A stretch of DNA of 64,000 nt, taken from positions 62,001-126,000 of the forward strand of contig JAJUJL010000007.1 in NCBI GenBank assembly GCA_029265355.1, written 5' to 3'. The number at the start of each line of letters is the position of its first letter. Position 1 is the first letter of the stretch. Position numbers and translations under genes: made by a program. Below the pieces are notes generated by a model. That model saw nothing but the letters and a program-made list of their open reading frames with translations, was not told where the DNA came from and made no database searches. The stretch is from Chloroflexota bacterium (lineage in GTDB: Bacteria > Chloroflexota > Anaerolineae > Anaerolineales > UBA4823). This document shows positions 8,723-17,814 of the stretch, in pieces.

Positions 8723-10648
8723 ATGACGCGAGTTGAATCCCTGCTTTCCGCCCGCCTGTTCCTGCGCCCACAGGTGTGCGGCGAGCGTATCTATTTCCTC
8801 TCCAACCTGAGCGGGCACATCAGCCTGTATGCCATGAACCACGGCGGCAGCGTGCCCGAGCCGCTGCTGCCCCCCGACCTGGCACTGCAGAACCCGCACC
8901 TGATCGACGGCGGCTCTTTCTTCGTCTTTCCCAGCCTGGGCAAGATCCTGGTGATGATCGACCGCGATGGCGACGAGGTCTACCAGCCCATGCTCATCCC
9001 ACTGGACGGCGGTTACCCCCAGCCTGCATTCGAGAACTTCTTCCAGGATTACCGCGTGCACCTTGGCGGGGCTGACATCGAAACCGGCGATGTGTACCTG
9101 TTCGCCGAATCCCGCGCTGAGCCGCTCAACTTGACTTACCGCGGCAACCTGGCGAGCGGCGCGCTGACCCTGCTGGGCAAGAGCATGTTCGGCTTTTTCC
9201 CCGCCAGCCACACGCCCGACCACCGCAAGGTGGCGCTGATCGAAGGCTACACCGTGGGCGATAACGTGGTCTACCTGCAGGAAAAGGGGAAAGATCAATT
9301 CACCCTGCTCTACGGCACGCCTATGGAGCAGCGCACACCCGGGCAGCAGGTACCGCTGAACGGCATCGGCTCGGTGGAATTCACCGATTCGCAGTCCGGC
9401 GTGGTGATGCAGTCCAACCTGTTCGAGGACACCGGCGACCTGTGCTACCTGTCACTCTCCGAGCCGGGCCAGGTGCGGCGCATCCAGGTCAGCGGCGCTC
9501 TTCACCAGGGCGTCGGCGAGCTGGAGTTGGTGCAACACCTGCGCAATGCGCGTTACCCCGACCGCTACCTGGTGCAATACAACATCGACGGCTGCTCGTG
9601 GGTTTACGAAGCCAGCTTCGACGAGACCAGGCTGGAGATGAAGCTGGAACGCGCCCTGGTCGGGCGGGGTGAGCTTTCGGCAGGCGTGCTGGAGGCCATC
9701 TCCTACGACAAGGCCGGCGACCGCTACGCCCTGGCTTTTTCCACTGCCACCTCGCCCACCCAGATCTACACCATCGAAGGCGCGCAGCGCGAGCGCCTCA
9801 TCCGCCACACCAACGAGCGCATCCTGGGGCTGCCCGCGGCGTGGCTGTCCTCCGGCGAGGATTATTCTTTCACCTCGTTCGACGGCACGCGCGTCTCGGC
9901 GCGCCTGTACCTGCCCGCCGCCGAGCTGGGCTTCACAGGTCCGCGCCCGGTGGTGTATTACATCCACGGCGGGCCGCAGGGGCAGGAGCGCCCCGATTTC
10001 GCCTGGTTTTCCATGCCGCTGATCCAGTTCCTGACGCTGAACGGTTTTGCCGTGTTCGTGCCCAACGTGCGCGGCAGCACCGGCTATGGTCTGAGCTACA
10101 CCAAGCAGGTGGACAAGGACTGGGGCGGGCAGGACCGCCTGGATCACGTGCACGCCATGACCCAGGTGCTGCCCAAAGATTCGCGCCTGGATGTCTCCCG
10201 CGCCGGTGTGGTGGGACGCTCTTACGGCGGCTACATGACGCTGACCCTCTCCGGACGCCACCCTGAGCTGTGGAAAGGGGCGGTGGACATGTTCGGTCCT
10301 TACGACCTGGTCACCTTCTCGCAGCGCATCCCCGAAACCTGGAAGCCCTACTTCCACATGGTGCTGGGCAACCCGGAAGTGCCCGAAGAGCGCGCCTTCC
10401 TGGAAGAACGCTCGCCACGCGCTTACCTGCACAACCTGTCCTGCCCGATGTTGGTCATCCAGGGCAAGAACGACCCGCGCGTGGTGGAGGCTGAGTCGCT
10501 CGACCTGGTGCAAAAGCTGCGCGGCGAGGGCAAGCAGGTGGAATACCTGATGTTCGAGAACGAGGGCCACGATGTGCTCAAGTTCGAGAACCGGGTAACC
10601 TGCTACAATGCCATTACCGATTTCTTCAAGCGCACACTCAAGCCTTAA
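8723..10648 (+). CDS. S9 family serine peptidase (prolyl oligopeptidase-like)
   Basis: A 641-aa peptidase with an N-terminal beta-propeller-like region (about residues 1-380) and a C-terminal alpha/beta-hydrolase domain, the S9C acylaminoacyl-peptidase arrangement. The triad is visible: Ser500 in GRSYGGYM, Asp584 in GKNDPRVV and His616 in NEGHDV. I set the start at ATG 8723, which has AAGGAA upstream and begins MTRVESLL; an ATG at 8651 would extend it with basic, unconserved sequence. No signal peptide is visible, so it is probably cytosolic and trims peptides. The next gene starts 3 bases after its stop. Confidence 0.9.
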   Translation: MTRVESLLSARLFLRPQVCGERIYFLSNLSGHISLYAMNHGGSVPEPLLPPDLALQNPHLIDGGSFFVFPSLGKILVMIDRDGDEVYQPMLIPLDGGYPQPAFENFFQDYRVHLGGADIETGDVYLFAESRAEPLNLTYRGNLASGALTLLGKSMFGFFPASHTPDHRKVALIEGYTVGDNVVYLQEKGKDQFTLLYGTPMEQRTPGQQVPLNGIGSVEFTDSQSGVVMQSNLFEDTGDLCYLSLSEPGQVRRIQVSGALHQGVGELELVQHLRNARYPDRYLVQYNIDGCSWVYEASFDETRLEMKLERALVGRGELSAGVLEAISYDKAGDRYALAFSTATSPTQIYTIEGAQRERLIRHTNERILGLPAAWLSSGEDYSFTSFDGTRVSARLYLPAAELGFTGPRPVVYYIHGGPQGQERPDFAWFSMPLIQFLTLNGFAVFVPNVRGSTGYGLSYTKQVDKDWGGQDRLDHVHAMTQVLPKDSRLDVSRAGVVGRSYGGYMTLTLSGRHPELWKGAVDMFGPYDLVTFSQRIPETWKPYFHMVLGNPEVPEERAFLEERSPRAYLHNLSCPMLVIQGKNDPRVVEAESLDLVQKLRGEGKQVEYLMFENEGHDVLKFENRVTCYNAITDFFKRTLKP

Positions 10649-10651
10649 CCC

Positions 10652-11515
10652 GTGAACGAAACTTCCCCCACCACCCAGGCGGGCGACCTGGTGCAGCTTG
10701 TCAGCCCGAGCAACAAAGTCTATCTCCTGCGGCTGAAGCCGGGCGAGAAGCTGGAGACTCACCGCGGCGTGCTGGCGCATGATGACCTGATCGGCGTGCC
10801 GTGGGGTGCGCAGGTCTTCACCCACAAAGGCAGCCTGTACTTCCTGCTGCAGCCCACGTTGAACGACATCCTGCGCGAGATCAAGCGCAATACGCAGATC
10901 ATGTACCCCAAGGACATCGGCTTCGTGCTGATGTCATTGAACATTGCGCCTGGGCAGGTGGTGGTTGAAGCTGGCACCGGCTCCGGCGCGCTGACCACCG
11001 CCCTGGCCTGGGCGGTGGGACCAACCGGGCAGGTGATTTCCTACGAGGCGCGCGAACCGATGCACAACCTGGCGCGCAAGAACCTGGAGCGGCTGGGCTT
11101 CCTGGAGCGTGTCACGCTCAAGCTGCGCGACATCAGCCTGGGCTTCGACGAAACCGGGGTCGACGCCCTGTTCCTGGATGTGCCCAACCCTTACGATTAC
11201 ATGGCGCAGGCGCGGCGGGCGCTGAAGCTGGGCGGCTTTTTCGGTTGCATCCTGCCCACCACCAACCAGGTGGAGCGCCTGCTGCCCGTGCTGCATCAGC
11301 ATTATTTTGCGTTTGTGGAAGTGTGCGAAATCTTGCTGCTCTACTACAAGCCGGTCTACGACCGCTTGCGTCCCACCGACCGCATGGTGGCGCACACCGG
11401 CTACCTGATCTTCGCCCGCCCGGTGGCGCCGCACGAACGCTCGGCGCAGGCTGAGCCCGCAACGCTGGGCGGTGAACCAGAGGGCGAGCCAGACGTCGAT
11501 GACAGCGAGGCTTGA
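10652..11515 (+). CDS. trmI: tRNA (adenine-N1) methyltransferase, TrmI-like
   Basis: A SAM-dependent methyltransferase of 287 aa, TrmI/TRM61 type, that makes m1A58 in tRNA. The N-terminal small domain contains HRGVLAHDDLIG, and the Rossmann domain contains VVEAGTGSGALT (motif I) and an acidic residue in YEAREP (motif II). LDVPNPYDY matches the family substrate-site motif D-V-P-x-P. The C-terminal about 25 residues are an acidic tail of low complexity. GTG at 10652-10654 follows the peptidase stop by 3 bases. Good family fit; the exact position modified is inferred from the family. Confidence 0.88.
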   Translation: MNETSPTTQAGDLVQLVSPSNKVYLLRLKPGEKLETHRGVLAHDDLIGVPWGAQVFTHKGSLYFLLQPTLNDILREIKRNTQIMYPKDIGFVLMSLNIAPGQVVVEAGTGSGALTTALAWAVGPTGQVISYEAREPMHNLARKNLERLGFLERVTLKLRDISLGFDETGVDALFLDVPNPYDYMAQARRALKLGGFFGCILPTTNQVERLLPVLHQHYFAFVEVCEILLLYYKPVYDRLRPTDRMVAHTGYLIFARPVAPHERSAQAEPATLGGEPEGEPDVDDSEA

Positions 11516-11522
11516 GCCCGCT

Positions 11523-12176
11523 ATGGCAACCACCGACAGCGCCTGGAGCGGCAATGGTTACTACCGGGATTTGAGCGCCGGCGAAATTGCGCACCGCCTG
11601 TCTTTTGCGGCGCGCTTGCCGGTGGAAAATCCATTCCCGGCGGAGCTATTGAGCGGGCCTTTTCGCGCCGCGGCGGTGCTGGTGCCTTTCCAGCGCAGCG
11701 AATTGGGCTGGAGCCTGGTGTACATCCGCCGCACAACCAAAGCCGAAGATCGCCACAGCGGGCAGGTGGCTTTCCCCGGCGGCGGCGCCGACCCCATGGA
11801 CAGCGGTCCGGTGGAGACCGCTCTGCGTGAAGCTCAGGAAGAGATCGGCGTCGATCCCGGCGAGGTCCAGATCCTGGGGAGGTTGCACGATTTCGTCACC
11901 ATCACCGGCTACCAGGTGACGCCGGTGGTGGGATTGATCCCTTACCCGTACCATTTCAAGGCAGACGCCAACGAAGTCAGCCGTGTTTTCACCATCCCGC
12001 TGCCCTGGCTGGCAGACAGGCGCAACCGGCGCAACGAGCTGCGCTACCTGCCCAGCCCTTACGAGCCGCTGCCGGTGATTTATTACCAGGTCTATGACGG
12101 CGAGCTGCTGTGGGGCGCCAGCGCCCGCTTCACCGTGCGCCTGCTGGAGATTCTGTTCGGCCAGGAGAACGATTAA
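11523..12176 (+). CDS. Nudix hydrolase, CoA pyrophosphatase type
   Basis: A Nudix hydrolase of about 217 aa. The sequence HSGQVAFPGGGADPMD resembles the SHxGQxxFPGG signature of NudL/YeaB CoA pyrophosphatases and runs directly into the Nudix box, ending ALREAQEEIGVD. The likely reaction is cleavage of CoA to phosphopantetheine and 3',5'-ADP. The start is uncertain: ATG 11523 lies just after the trmI stop, while in-frame ATGs at 11499 and 11472 overlap trmI; none has a strong ribosome-binding site. I chose the non-overlapping one. Confidence 0.85.
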   Translation: MATTDSAWSGNGYYRDLSAGEIAHRLSFAARLPVENPFPAELLSGPFRAAAVLVPFQRSELGWSLVYIRRTTKAEDRHSGQVAFPGGGADPMDSGPVETALREAQEEIGVDPGEVQILGRLHDFVTITGYQVTPVVGLIPYPYHFKADANEVSRVFTIPLPWLADRRNRRNELRYLPSPYEPLPVIYYQVYDGELLWGASARFTVRLLEILFGQEND

Positions 12177-12180
12177 CTCG

Positions 12181-12409
12181 CCGCGCGCCTCGATCAGGGC
12201 GCAGGGGCGGGTCGTCCTTTCCTGGCGTAGAGATCGCTCGCGCCCGACCTGTAGGGGTCAAGCATCCGGCGTCAGCCGCGTAGTCGCCATGAAAAGTGAC
12301 GCCAGAGGTGGAAAACGCCCTGGAACAAGCATCCGGCGTCAGCCGCGTAGTCGCCATGAGCACAAATCCAGCCGGATGCTTGACCCGCCGCGCGCCTCGA
12401 TCAGGGCGC
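12181..12409. repeat. Nested direct and inverted repeats in the Nudix-rplY gap
   Basis: A 34-nt sequence beginning CAAGCATCCGGCGTCAG occurs twice (12259-12292 and 12326-12359), separated by 33 nt. A 22-nt sequence, CCGCGCGCCTCGAT..., occurs at 12181-12202 and 12388-12409, flanking the whole block. A 16-nt segment at 12255-12270 (GGGTCAAGCATCCGGC) recurs inverted at 12371-12386. No protein is encoded; the 12177-12552 gap otherwise holds only the rplY terminator. Confidence 0.8.
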
Positions 12410-12462
12410 GGTGTCAACGCGATCCCCTTCGGCGGTCGAGCGTTTCTCTGGCGCTGCTGAGC

Positions 12463-12501
12463 AAAAAAAACCAGCCGGGCTGCGTTGCTGCACCCGGCTG
12501 G
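12463..12501 (-). terminator. Intrinsic terminator of rplY
   Basis: On the minus strand a stem CCAGCCGGG / CCCGGCTGG (12501-12493 with 12479-12471) with a 13-nt loop is followed directly by eight T residues (12470-12463). It is a textbook rho-independent terminator about 50 bases after the bL25 stop codon. Confidence 0.9.
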
Positions 12502-12552
12502 CGTTTTGATCATTGGTGAATTCACCGCTCGAGACCGGTGAATTCCAGCGCA

Positions 12553-13191
12553 TCAGTCTTCGATCTCTTCTTCTTTCTTGCCCTTCTCGATCACTTCCGG
12601 TTCGGCGGCTGCTGCTGCGACCTCTTCCACCTCTTCGGCTGCCTGAGCGGTGACCAACACGATCATCTCATCGGCATCCTCCAGCACCTCGACCGCGGCG
12701 GGGAGCACCAGATCGCGCACATAGATGGCGTCGCCGATCGCTTTGAGCGAAGAGATATCCACCACGATCGACTCGGGTAGATCGGCAGGCAAGCATTCGA
12801 CTTCCACCTCTTCCAACCCCTTGACCAAAACACCATCCAGCTCTTTGACCGCCGGCGCTTCACCATGCAGTTCGATGGCGACAGAGGTGCGCAGCTTTTC
12901 GGTCATCGAGACCGCCAGGAAATCGATGTGCGTCAGGTGGCCGCGAATTGGGTTGCGCTGTTTATCGCGCACCAGTGTGGTCAGGCGTTCGCCTTCCAGG
13001 TCGATGGTGATCAGGTGCGAGCCGCTCACACCCGCGAGCGTGCGACCCGTATCTCGCGCATCCAAAGAGATGGCAACCGGTGCAATGTGATGCCCGTAGA
13101 TCACCGCCGGCAGCTTACCGGCGCGGCGCAACGCCTTGACCTGCTTGCCAATCACGGTGCGCCGCTCTGCTTTCAAAACAATTTCTTCCAT
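12553..13191 (-). CDS. rplY: Ribosomal protein bL25 (CTC/TL5 type)
   Basis: Long-form bL25 of 212 aa: an N-terminal 5S rRNA-binding domain (residues 1 to about 95, with GKLPAVIYG near the start) plus the C-terminal CTC/TL5 beta domain. It ends in an unusual acidic and Ala-rich tail (EEVEEVAAAAAEPEV...KKEEEIED). It binds 5S rRNA in the large subunit. I set the start at ATG 13191, preceded by AAGGAAGGAAG; an ATG at 13317 would add 42 residues of unconserved sequence. A strong terminator follows, and the gene seems to be a single transcription unit. Confidence 0.93.
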   Translation of the reverse strand: MEEIVLKAERRTVIGKQVKALRRAGKLPAVIYGHHIAPVAISLDARDTGRTLAGVSGSHLITIDLEGERLTTLVRDKQRNPIRGHLTHIDFLAVSMTEKLRTSVAIELHGEAPAVKELDGVLVKGLEEVEVECLPADLPESIVVDISSLKAIGDAIYVRDLVLPAAVEVLEDADEMIVLVTAQAAEEVEEVAAAAAEPEVIEKGKKEEEIED

Positions 13192-13321
13192 TTCTTCCTT
13201 CCTTGGAGCGCCTCTCACCGGTGATGTCTTCCGGTTACCCTCGCTCCTGCGGTAGTTTACCGGCCCACTGGCCGGCTGGTTGGTTATCGGGAAGCCAGGC
13301 GGCTCCCCGGTTTCCACATGC

Positions 13322-13888
13322 TCAGCGCCGCCAGCGGCGAGAAAGCAGGCTTCCCACCAGCAGCACGATGCCCGTCGCCACGCCAGCCGTCAAACCAGCC
13401 AGCACGGCGCGCGGCGTGTCCAGGTAGGTTTCCACCGGCCCCTCAACGCTGCCCGCTAACAAAACACCGGTGCGGATGGCCGACGCCTGCACATTGCGCG
13501 CCACGATCAACGCCGATGAACCGTCGCCCAGCTCGGCGCTGCCGGCGTACACAGCCACCGCCTGGGCGTTCTCCAGGCTGGCGTTTTCAGCCGACACGAA
13601 CCCTGCCATGCTATTCTTTAGCTCCGCCTGCTCCGAGCGCACGCTGATCAGCGCAGAATTCTGGCCCTCGAAGCTTTCCGTCTCCAGGTTGATCAGCAAG
13701 GATTCGCGCACCTCAGCTTCCTCGCAGGAGACATTCTCCACCCGGCTTTGAGCGATGCGCGCCAGCGTCGCGTACACATCACCCGCCACTGTGTCGGTCA
13801 GGTTGACCGTCTCGACGTGACTCTCGCCAGTGTTTGGCGCTCCGGCGGCTTCGGGAGCCGCTTCTTCGGGGTTATTTTTCGCAGGCAT
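13322..13888 (-). CDS. Predicted beta-helix protein with C-terminal membrane anchor
   Basis: A 188-aa protein with no named family that I recognise. After an acidic N-terminus, residues about 40-155 consist of short alternating-hydrophobic repeats (for example ALISVRSEQAELKNS, GFVSAENASLENA, AVYAGSAELGDG), the pattern of a right-handed beta-helix as in bactofilin or pentapeptide-like proteins. The end, VLAGLTAGVATGIVLLVGSLL followed by RRWRR, is one membrane segment with a positive cytoplasmic tail. There is no signal peptide. ATG 13888 has GGAGGTGG upstream; the longer frame from 13948 runs through a terminator and is unlikely. Possibly a membrane-tethered polymer or scaffold. Confidence 0.7.
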   Translation of the reverse strand: MPAKNNPEEAAPEAAGAPNTGESHVETVNLTDTVAGDVYATLARIAQSRVENVSCEEAEVRESLLINLETESFEGQNSALISVRSEQAELKNSMAGFVSAENASLENAQAVAVYAGSAELGDGSSALIVARNVQASAIRTGVLLAGSVEGPVETYLDTPRAVLAGLTAGVATGIVLLVGSLLSRRWRR

Positions 13889-13902
13889 ATCCACCTCCGG
13901 GC

Positions 13903-13931
13903 AAAAAAACGCCGCCTCCTGGCTGGGGGCG
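13903..13931 (-). terminator. Terminator just upstream of the beta-helix gene
   Basis: On the minus strand an imperfect stem CGCC(C)CC / GG(C)GGCG with an 8-nt loop is followed by seven T residues (13909-13903). It would end the flavoprotein transcript, yet the ribosome-binding site of the next gene (13888) begins only a few bases later. Confidence 0.6.
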
Positions 13932-13965
13932 ACTCTTGAAAAGAGCAAAGAGAATTTTAGCCTTG

Positions 13966-15564
13966 TTAAGAACGGGTGTCAATAGGGAAATCGAGCGTCT
14001 CGAGCACTTTCATCGCGGCATTGCGCCCCGGGATGCCGCTCACTGCCCCGCCCCGCCTGGCGCTCGAGCCGCAGATGAAAACGTTCTCGAAACTCGTCTC
14101 CACGCCCCACGTCCCAGCTTCATCTTCGTGCTCAGCAAAGGGCCAGGTCAGGTTGCCGTGGAAAATGTTGCCCTTCGGCATCCCCAGGCTGTTTTCCAGG
14201 TCCACGGGAGATCTGGCGTCCAGGCAGGCATTGCCGTGAGCGTCCTCGGCCAGGCAGTCCTCCAGATTATCTACCAGGAAGTGATTGATGGCGCGCAAAT
14301 ATCTGCGGGTCACTTCGGCCTTCATACCATCATTGTTGGCCTCAAAGCAAGCGTATGGCACATCCAACCCAAACAAAGTCAGGGTATGGTAACCCCGGGC
14401 TTGCAACTCAGGGGACAAGATGGACGGGTCGGTCAGGCTGTGGCAGTAAAGCTCGCCCGGGATTTCGTCGATGATTGCGCCGGCTTGCGCGCGTTGATAG
14501 GCGGCTTTCATGTGCTGGTAACCTTCATTCAGGTGGAACGTCCCGGTAAAGGCCTCCGCCGGGGTCACTCGCCCATCCTTCAGACGAGGCAATTTTTTCA
14601 GCGCCATGTTGAGCTTGAACACCGAGCCTGGCGCCTGGGTTTCGCAGTAAGCGCCGGGCAGGCAACGGTTGGCGATGTTCGAGGCGCAATTGAACAGCAC
14701 AAAGCGGGTTTCGACTGTTTCCTCCCGCTCCCCGGCGGTGAAATGCACCGCGCTGCGCGGCAGTCCATGCTCGACTTTGAACACCTCGGCCGAGGTGCGC
14801 AGCTCGGCGCCGGCGGCAGCCGCCGTGCGGCTCAGCGCCTCCGCCAGGCCGCCCATGCCGCCCACCGGCACACGCCATTCGCCGGTGCCCTGCCCGATCA
14901 CATGATAAATAAACGTGCGGTTTTGGAGCAGGGTCGGGTCTTCCGGGTACGTGGACACGCCGATTTTGGCGTCGGTGAAGACCAGCCCACGCACCGCATC
15001 GTGGGTGAGCTGCTCTTCGATGAGCGCCGCCAGGGGCTTCTCGACCAGGTATTCCCAGATACGTTTTTCGTCTTGGGTTCGAAAGCTGGCCTGCAAGGCG
15101 CGCCTGGATGGCAAGGGTGAGAGCAGGGTTGGCCAGACTTTTCGGGCAAAGATCGCCAGCATCTCCTGGAGTTTCTTGTAGCGGCGGTATTCTTCGCCGC
15201 CCCCCGGCAGCAAATCAAACGAGCGCCGGGTGACTTCCTCGGAAAGATTGCTGATCAGCAACCCCTGGTGAGCGCCGTTGTTCATGAGCGGGGTGTAGGA
15301 GGCTACCGCCCTGCGGCGCATTTCGATTTCGATACCCAGCTCCGACAGGATTTTCTGCGGCAGCAGGCTGACCAGGTAGGCGTAGACCGGCAAGCGCGCC
15401 GCAACCCCAGGAAAGACTTGTTTGGAGTAAGTAGCCCCGCCGAGGTAATCGTTCTTCTCCAACACCAGCACGCGCAGGCCGGCGCGCGCCAGGTAGCTCG
15501 CCGCCACCAGGCCGTTGTGCCCGGCGCCGATGATCACGGCATCGTAGGAAGAGGAAAGTTTCAT
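13966..15564 (-). CDS. Phytoene dehydrogenase-like FAD oxidoreductase
   Basis: A 532-aa flavoprotein of the phytoene desaturase/carotenoid isomerase superfamily. The dinucleotide-binding motif is IIGAGHNGL near residue 11, followed by [12 protein letters not shown] (FAD ribose-binding Glu and Gly-rich loop); the C-terminal FAD motif is [18 protein letters not shown]. Superfamily members include carotenoid desaturases, ketolases and other C-C oxidoreductases acting on lipids. No carotenoid genes are nearby and the upstream polyprenyl synthase is not adjacent, so the substrate is unknown. The start ATG 15562-15564 fits the conserved N-terminus, although no strong ribosome-binding site is visible. 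Confidence 0.85.
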   Translation of the reverse strand: MKLSSSYDAVIIGAGHNGLVAASYLARAGLRVLVLEKNDYLGGATYSKQVFPGVAARLPVYAYLVSLLPQKILSELGIEIEMRRRAVASYTPLMNNGAHQGLLISNLSEEVTRRSFDLLPGGGEEYRRYKKLQEMLAIFARKVWPTLLSPLPSRRALQASFRTQDEKRIWEYLVEKPLAALIEEQLTHDAVRGLVFTDAKIGVSTYPEDPTLLQNRTFIYHVIGQGTGEWRVPVGGMGGLAEALSRTAAAAGAELRTSAEVFKVEHGLPRSAVHFTAGEREETVETRFVLFNCASNIANRCLPGAYCETQAPGSVFKLNMALKKLPRLKDGRVTPAEAFTGTFHLNEGYQHMKAAYQRAQAGAIIDEIPGELYCHSLTDPSILSPELQARGYHTLTLFGLDVPYACFEANNDGMKAEVTRRYLRAINHFLVDNLEDCLAEDAHGNACLDARSPVDLENSLGMPKGNIFHGNLTWPFAEHEDEAGTWGVETSFENVFICGSSARRGGAVSGIPGRNAAMKVLETLDFPIDTRS

Positions 15565-15679
15565 AGAGATTTGGGCTGCCTTTGAGAAAGGATCATACCC
15601 ACATTATAGCCAAAATATAAGAGCGGCGACTGAATTGGATGATCGCAGATCTGATAAGGTCAAAAGATGCCCTCCAGGG

Positions 15680-15874
15680 ATGGCCGACCCCATCACGGCG
15701 GTGCTAGAAAATCAGACCGGCGATTGGCTCTCAATCGAATTGATCGGTGTTTACAAGACTTATTCCCTAAAATTCTCACCGGGAAACCATACTTTTCCAA
15801 GCGTCCCGGGAAGGTATCGCTTCCTGGTTAGCGGTTGCGGCGGGAGCTCTAAAAAAGGAAAAGTATGGTTCTAA
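15680..15874 (+). pseudogene. Fragment of a Gly/Pro-rich surface-domain gene
   Basis: A 64-codon reading frame in the gap between two larger genes. Its sequence (VLENQTGDWLSIELIG, YKTYSLKFSPGNHTF, GRYRFLVSGCGG) is not a frame-shadow, since no other gene lies here. It resembles the small beta-domain found repeated in secreted Chloroflexota proteins, where a hydrophobic strand pattern ends in a GCGG turn. There is no signal peptide, only a poor ribosome-binding site, and the domain appears cut off at both ends. I read it as a remnant of a larger secreted protein gene; a tiny intact gene cannot be excluded. Confidence 0.4.
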
Positions 15875-15964
15875 AGCTCATTTTATAGCCCAAAGCACCC
15901 CTGGATTTGGGCGTGCAGGTAGACTCTGCTTGACAAACCAGCGCTTTCGCCATATACCTGAAGC

Positions 15965-17182
15965 ATGCCGGATTTCGCCGAGGATCTCAGCCGCCTGGTG
16001 GAGGACTACGGCCGCCTGCGCGCTTTCACCAGCCGCCTGCGCGGGCAGCCGGTACGCTATTTCTCCAAGCCGGGTTTGCCGGATTGGCAGCTCGTCAGCC
16101 CCAGCCAGCAGCTCCTGGCGGAACAAGCCAGCCTTGCGCCAGGCAGCCGGGCGCTGCTGATCGGCAGCGCCCAGGGGGCGGCGGCGGTTGCGCTGGCGCG
16201 CCTGCTGGCGCCCGGAGAGCTGTGGGTGAGCGATCCGCACGTCCTGGCGCTGGAGCTGACCGCGCTCACGCTGGAAAACAATGGCCTGCAGGCGGCGCGC
16301 ATCACCACCCTGATCGATTTGCCCGACGAACAGAAAGCATCTTTCGACGCCGTGCTGATCGACCTGCCCAAGAGCCGCGGCCGTTTGCGCCGCTGGCTGC
16401 TGCTGGCGCGCCTGGCGCTCAAACCAGGCGGCATGCTCTACCTGGCAGGCGCAAAGCAGGGCGGTATGCTCTCTGCCCAACAGGATGCCGAGGCGCTGTT
16501 CGGACGTTCACAAACACTCGCCTACCGCAAAGGCAATCGCCTGGTAGCCTGCCGCAGTGAGGCTGCGCCGACACAAGAACCCGCCTGGATGCACGAACCC
16601 GGCATCGCCCCCGGAAGCTGGCTCCAGTTCGAAGCCGCGCTGGCCGGGCGCCGCCTGAAGCTCTTCAGCCTGCCGGGGGTTTTCTCCTCTGATCATTTGG
16701 ATGATGGCACGGCTATGTTGCTGGCGCACCTGCCGGCGCTGGACGGAGAGCGCCTGCTGGACCTGGGCTGCGGCTGCGGGCCGATTGGCATCGCCGTCGG
16801 CTTGCTCCCTGGCAAGCCTCCGGCTTTGCAGGTAGAATTGATTGACAGCGACCTGGAAGCGATCGCCTGCACGCAACGCAACCTGCAGCAAGCTGGTCTG
16901 CTGCGGGCCAGCGCCTATCCCAGCGACGGCATACCTGCGCAGAAAACGGCGGTTTATGATTGGGTGCTGACCAACCCGCCCTTTCACGCCGGGCAGCAGC
17001 AGGCTTACCACATGGCGCTGGCCTTCATCGCCCAGTCGCAGCGCGCCCTGGTGGATGGCGGACGGCTGCTGCTGGTGGCGAATCGCTTTTTGCCTTATGA
17101 TAAAGCCATGCGCCAGGTTTTCTCAGCGGTGCATATCCTGGCGCAGGACAATCGTTATCATCTACTCTTGGGAATGAAATGA
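15965..17182 (+). CDS. Class I SAM methyltransferase, RsmC/RlmG-like
   Basis: A 405-aa protein with two methyltransferase-like halves. The C-terminal half has a complete site: LDLGCGCGPIG (SAM motif I, about residue 262) and LTNPPFH (the NPPF motif of N-methyltransferases acting on guanine or adenine bases), typical of the MTS family. The N-terminal half looks like a degenerate Rossmann domain (ALLIGSAQGAAA, VLIDLPKSRG) that has lost the motif. This two-domain plan is that of RsmC and RlmG, which methylate G in rRNA, so an rRNA m2G activity is likely. The next gene, a lipoprotein, starts 11 bases after its stop. Confidence 0.8.
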   Translation: MPDFAEDLSRLVEDYGRLRAFTSRLRGQPVRYFSKPGLPDWQLVSPSQQLLAEQASLAPGSRALLIGSAQGAAAVALARLLAPGELWVSDPHVLALELTALTLENNGLQAARITTLIDLPDEQKASFDAVLIDLPKSRGRLRRWLLLARLALKPGGMLYLAGAKQGGMLSAQQDAEALFGRSQTLAYRKGNRLVACRSEAAPTQEPAWMHEPGIAPGSWLQFEAALAGRRLKLFSLPGVFSSDHLDDGTAMLLAHLPALDGERLLDLGCGCGPIGIAVGLLPGKPPALQVELIDSDLEAIACTQRNLQQAGLLRASAYPSDGIPAQKTAVYDWVLTNPPFHAGQQQAYHMALAFIAQSQRALVDGGRLLLVANRFLPYDKAMRQVFSAVHILAQDNRYHLLLGMK

Positions 17183-17193
17183 GGTGACCCCCT

Positions 17194-17757
17194 GTGAGAA
17201 AGATCGCCCGGTTAATGCTTCTTACACTGCTGCTGACCCTGGCAGCCTGCCGCCCGGCAGCCGTCGATGCGCCCCTGCCAACCGCCACCCAACCAAGGTC
17301 AATATTCCCCCGCAACCAGCCCACTCCCGAACCGCCCACGCCCACGCCGCTCACCCGCATCCGCGTTTTCTTTATCGCTGGCGGCGACAACGGCAAGCAT
17401 GGCAAGCTGGTGGGCTGCAAAGATAGCGCCGTTCCCGTGGAGTGGGAAATCGACCCCAACAAAACACCGCTGGTGCAGGCTTTGGAGCAGCTCTTGTCTT
17501 ACGAAGAGCAGTTCGTCGGCTCCCCACGCCTGTACCATCCCGTATACGCGTTGAAGTTGAAGCTGGAGAGCGCCGAGCTCGACGCCGATGGGGTCGCCCA
17601 TGTGCGCCTGAGCGGCAGCGGAAGCATCAGTGGTTCCTGCGACCGGCTGCGCGCCCAGGCGCAGATCGAAGAAACCATACTGGCCGCCCCGGGGGTGAAA
17701 TCGCTGGATGTCACGGTGAATGATACACCGCTGGCGGATTTCATTGCTGGAAAGTAG
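17194..17757 (+). CDS. GerMN-domain lipoprotein
   Basis: A 187-aa predicted lipoprotein. A hydrophobic signal ends in the lipobox LAAC (Cys about 19), then a Pro/Thr-rich linker (residues 25-55) leads to a GerMN-like domain: IRVFFIAGGD, a central alternating stretch and GVKSLDVTVND at the end. GerMN domains occur in GerM and in many surface lipoproteins and may bind peptidoglycan or partner proteins. GTG 17194 follows GAGGTG with short spacing. It is probably exported and anchored to the membrane. The exact role is unknown; nothing else here suggests sporulation. Confidence 0.75.
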   Translation: MRKIARLMLLTLLLTLAACRPAAVDAPLPTATQPRSIFPRNQPTPEPPTPTPLTRIRVFFIAGGDNGKHGKLVGCKDSAVPVEWEIDPNKTPLVQALEQLLSYEEQFVGSPRLYHPVYALKLKLESAELDADGVAHVRLSGSGSISGSCDRLRAQAQIEETILAAPGVKSLDVTVNDTPLADFIAGK

Positions 17758-17814
17758 CGCAGAGTATAATTGGCGGCGTCGCGGCGAGCGGCCGTTCTCC
17801 GACCTGCTCTGCGT

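Noticed and set aside
9452-10825. A 457-codon minus-strand frame over the S9 peptidase gene
   Set aside because: Shadow of the peptidase frame, which holds a full Ser-Asp-His triad.
12259-12359. Two 34-nt repeats separated by 33 nt, the geometry of a CRISPR unit
   Set aside because: Only two copies, no cas genes in the window, the spacer-like segment is not distinct, and an inverted partial copy follows. It is a local repeat, not a CRISPR array.
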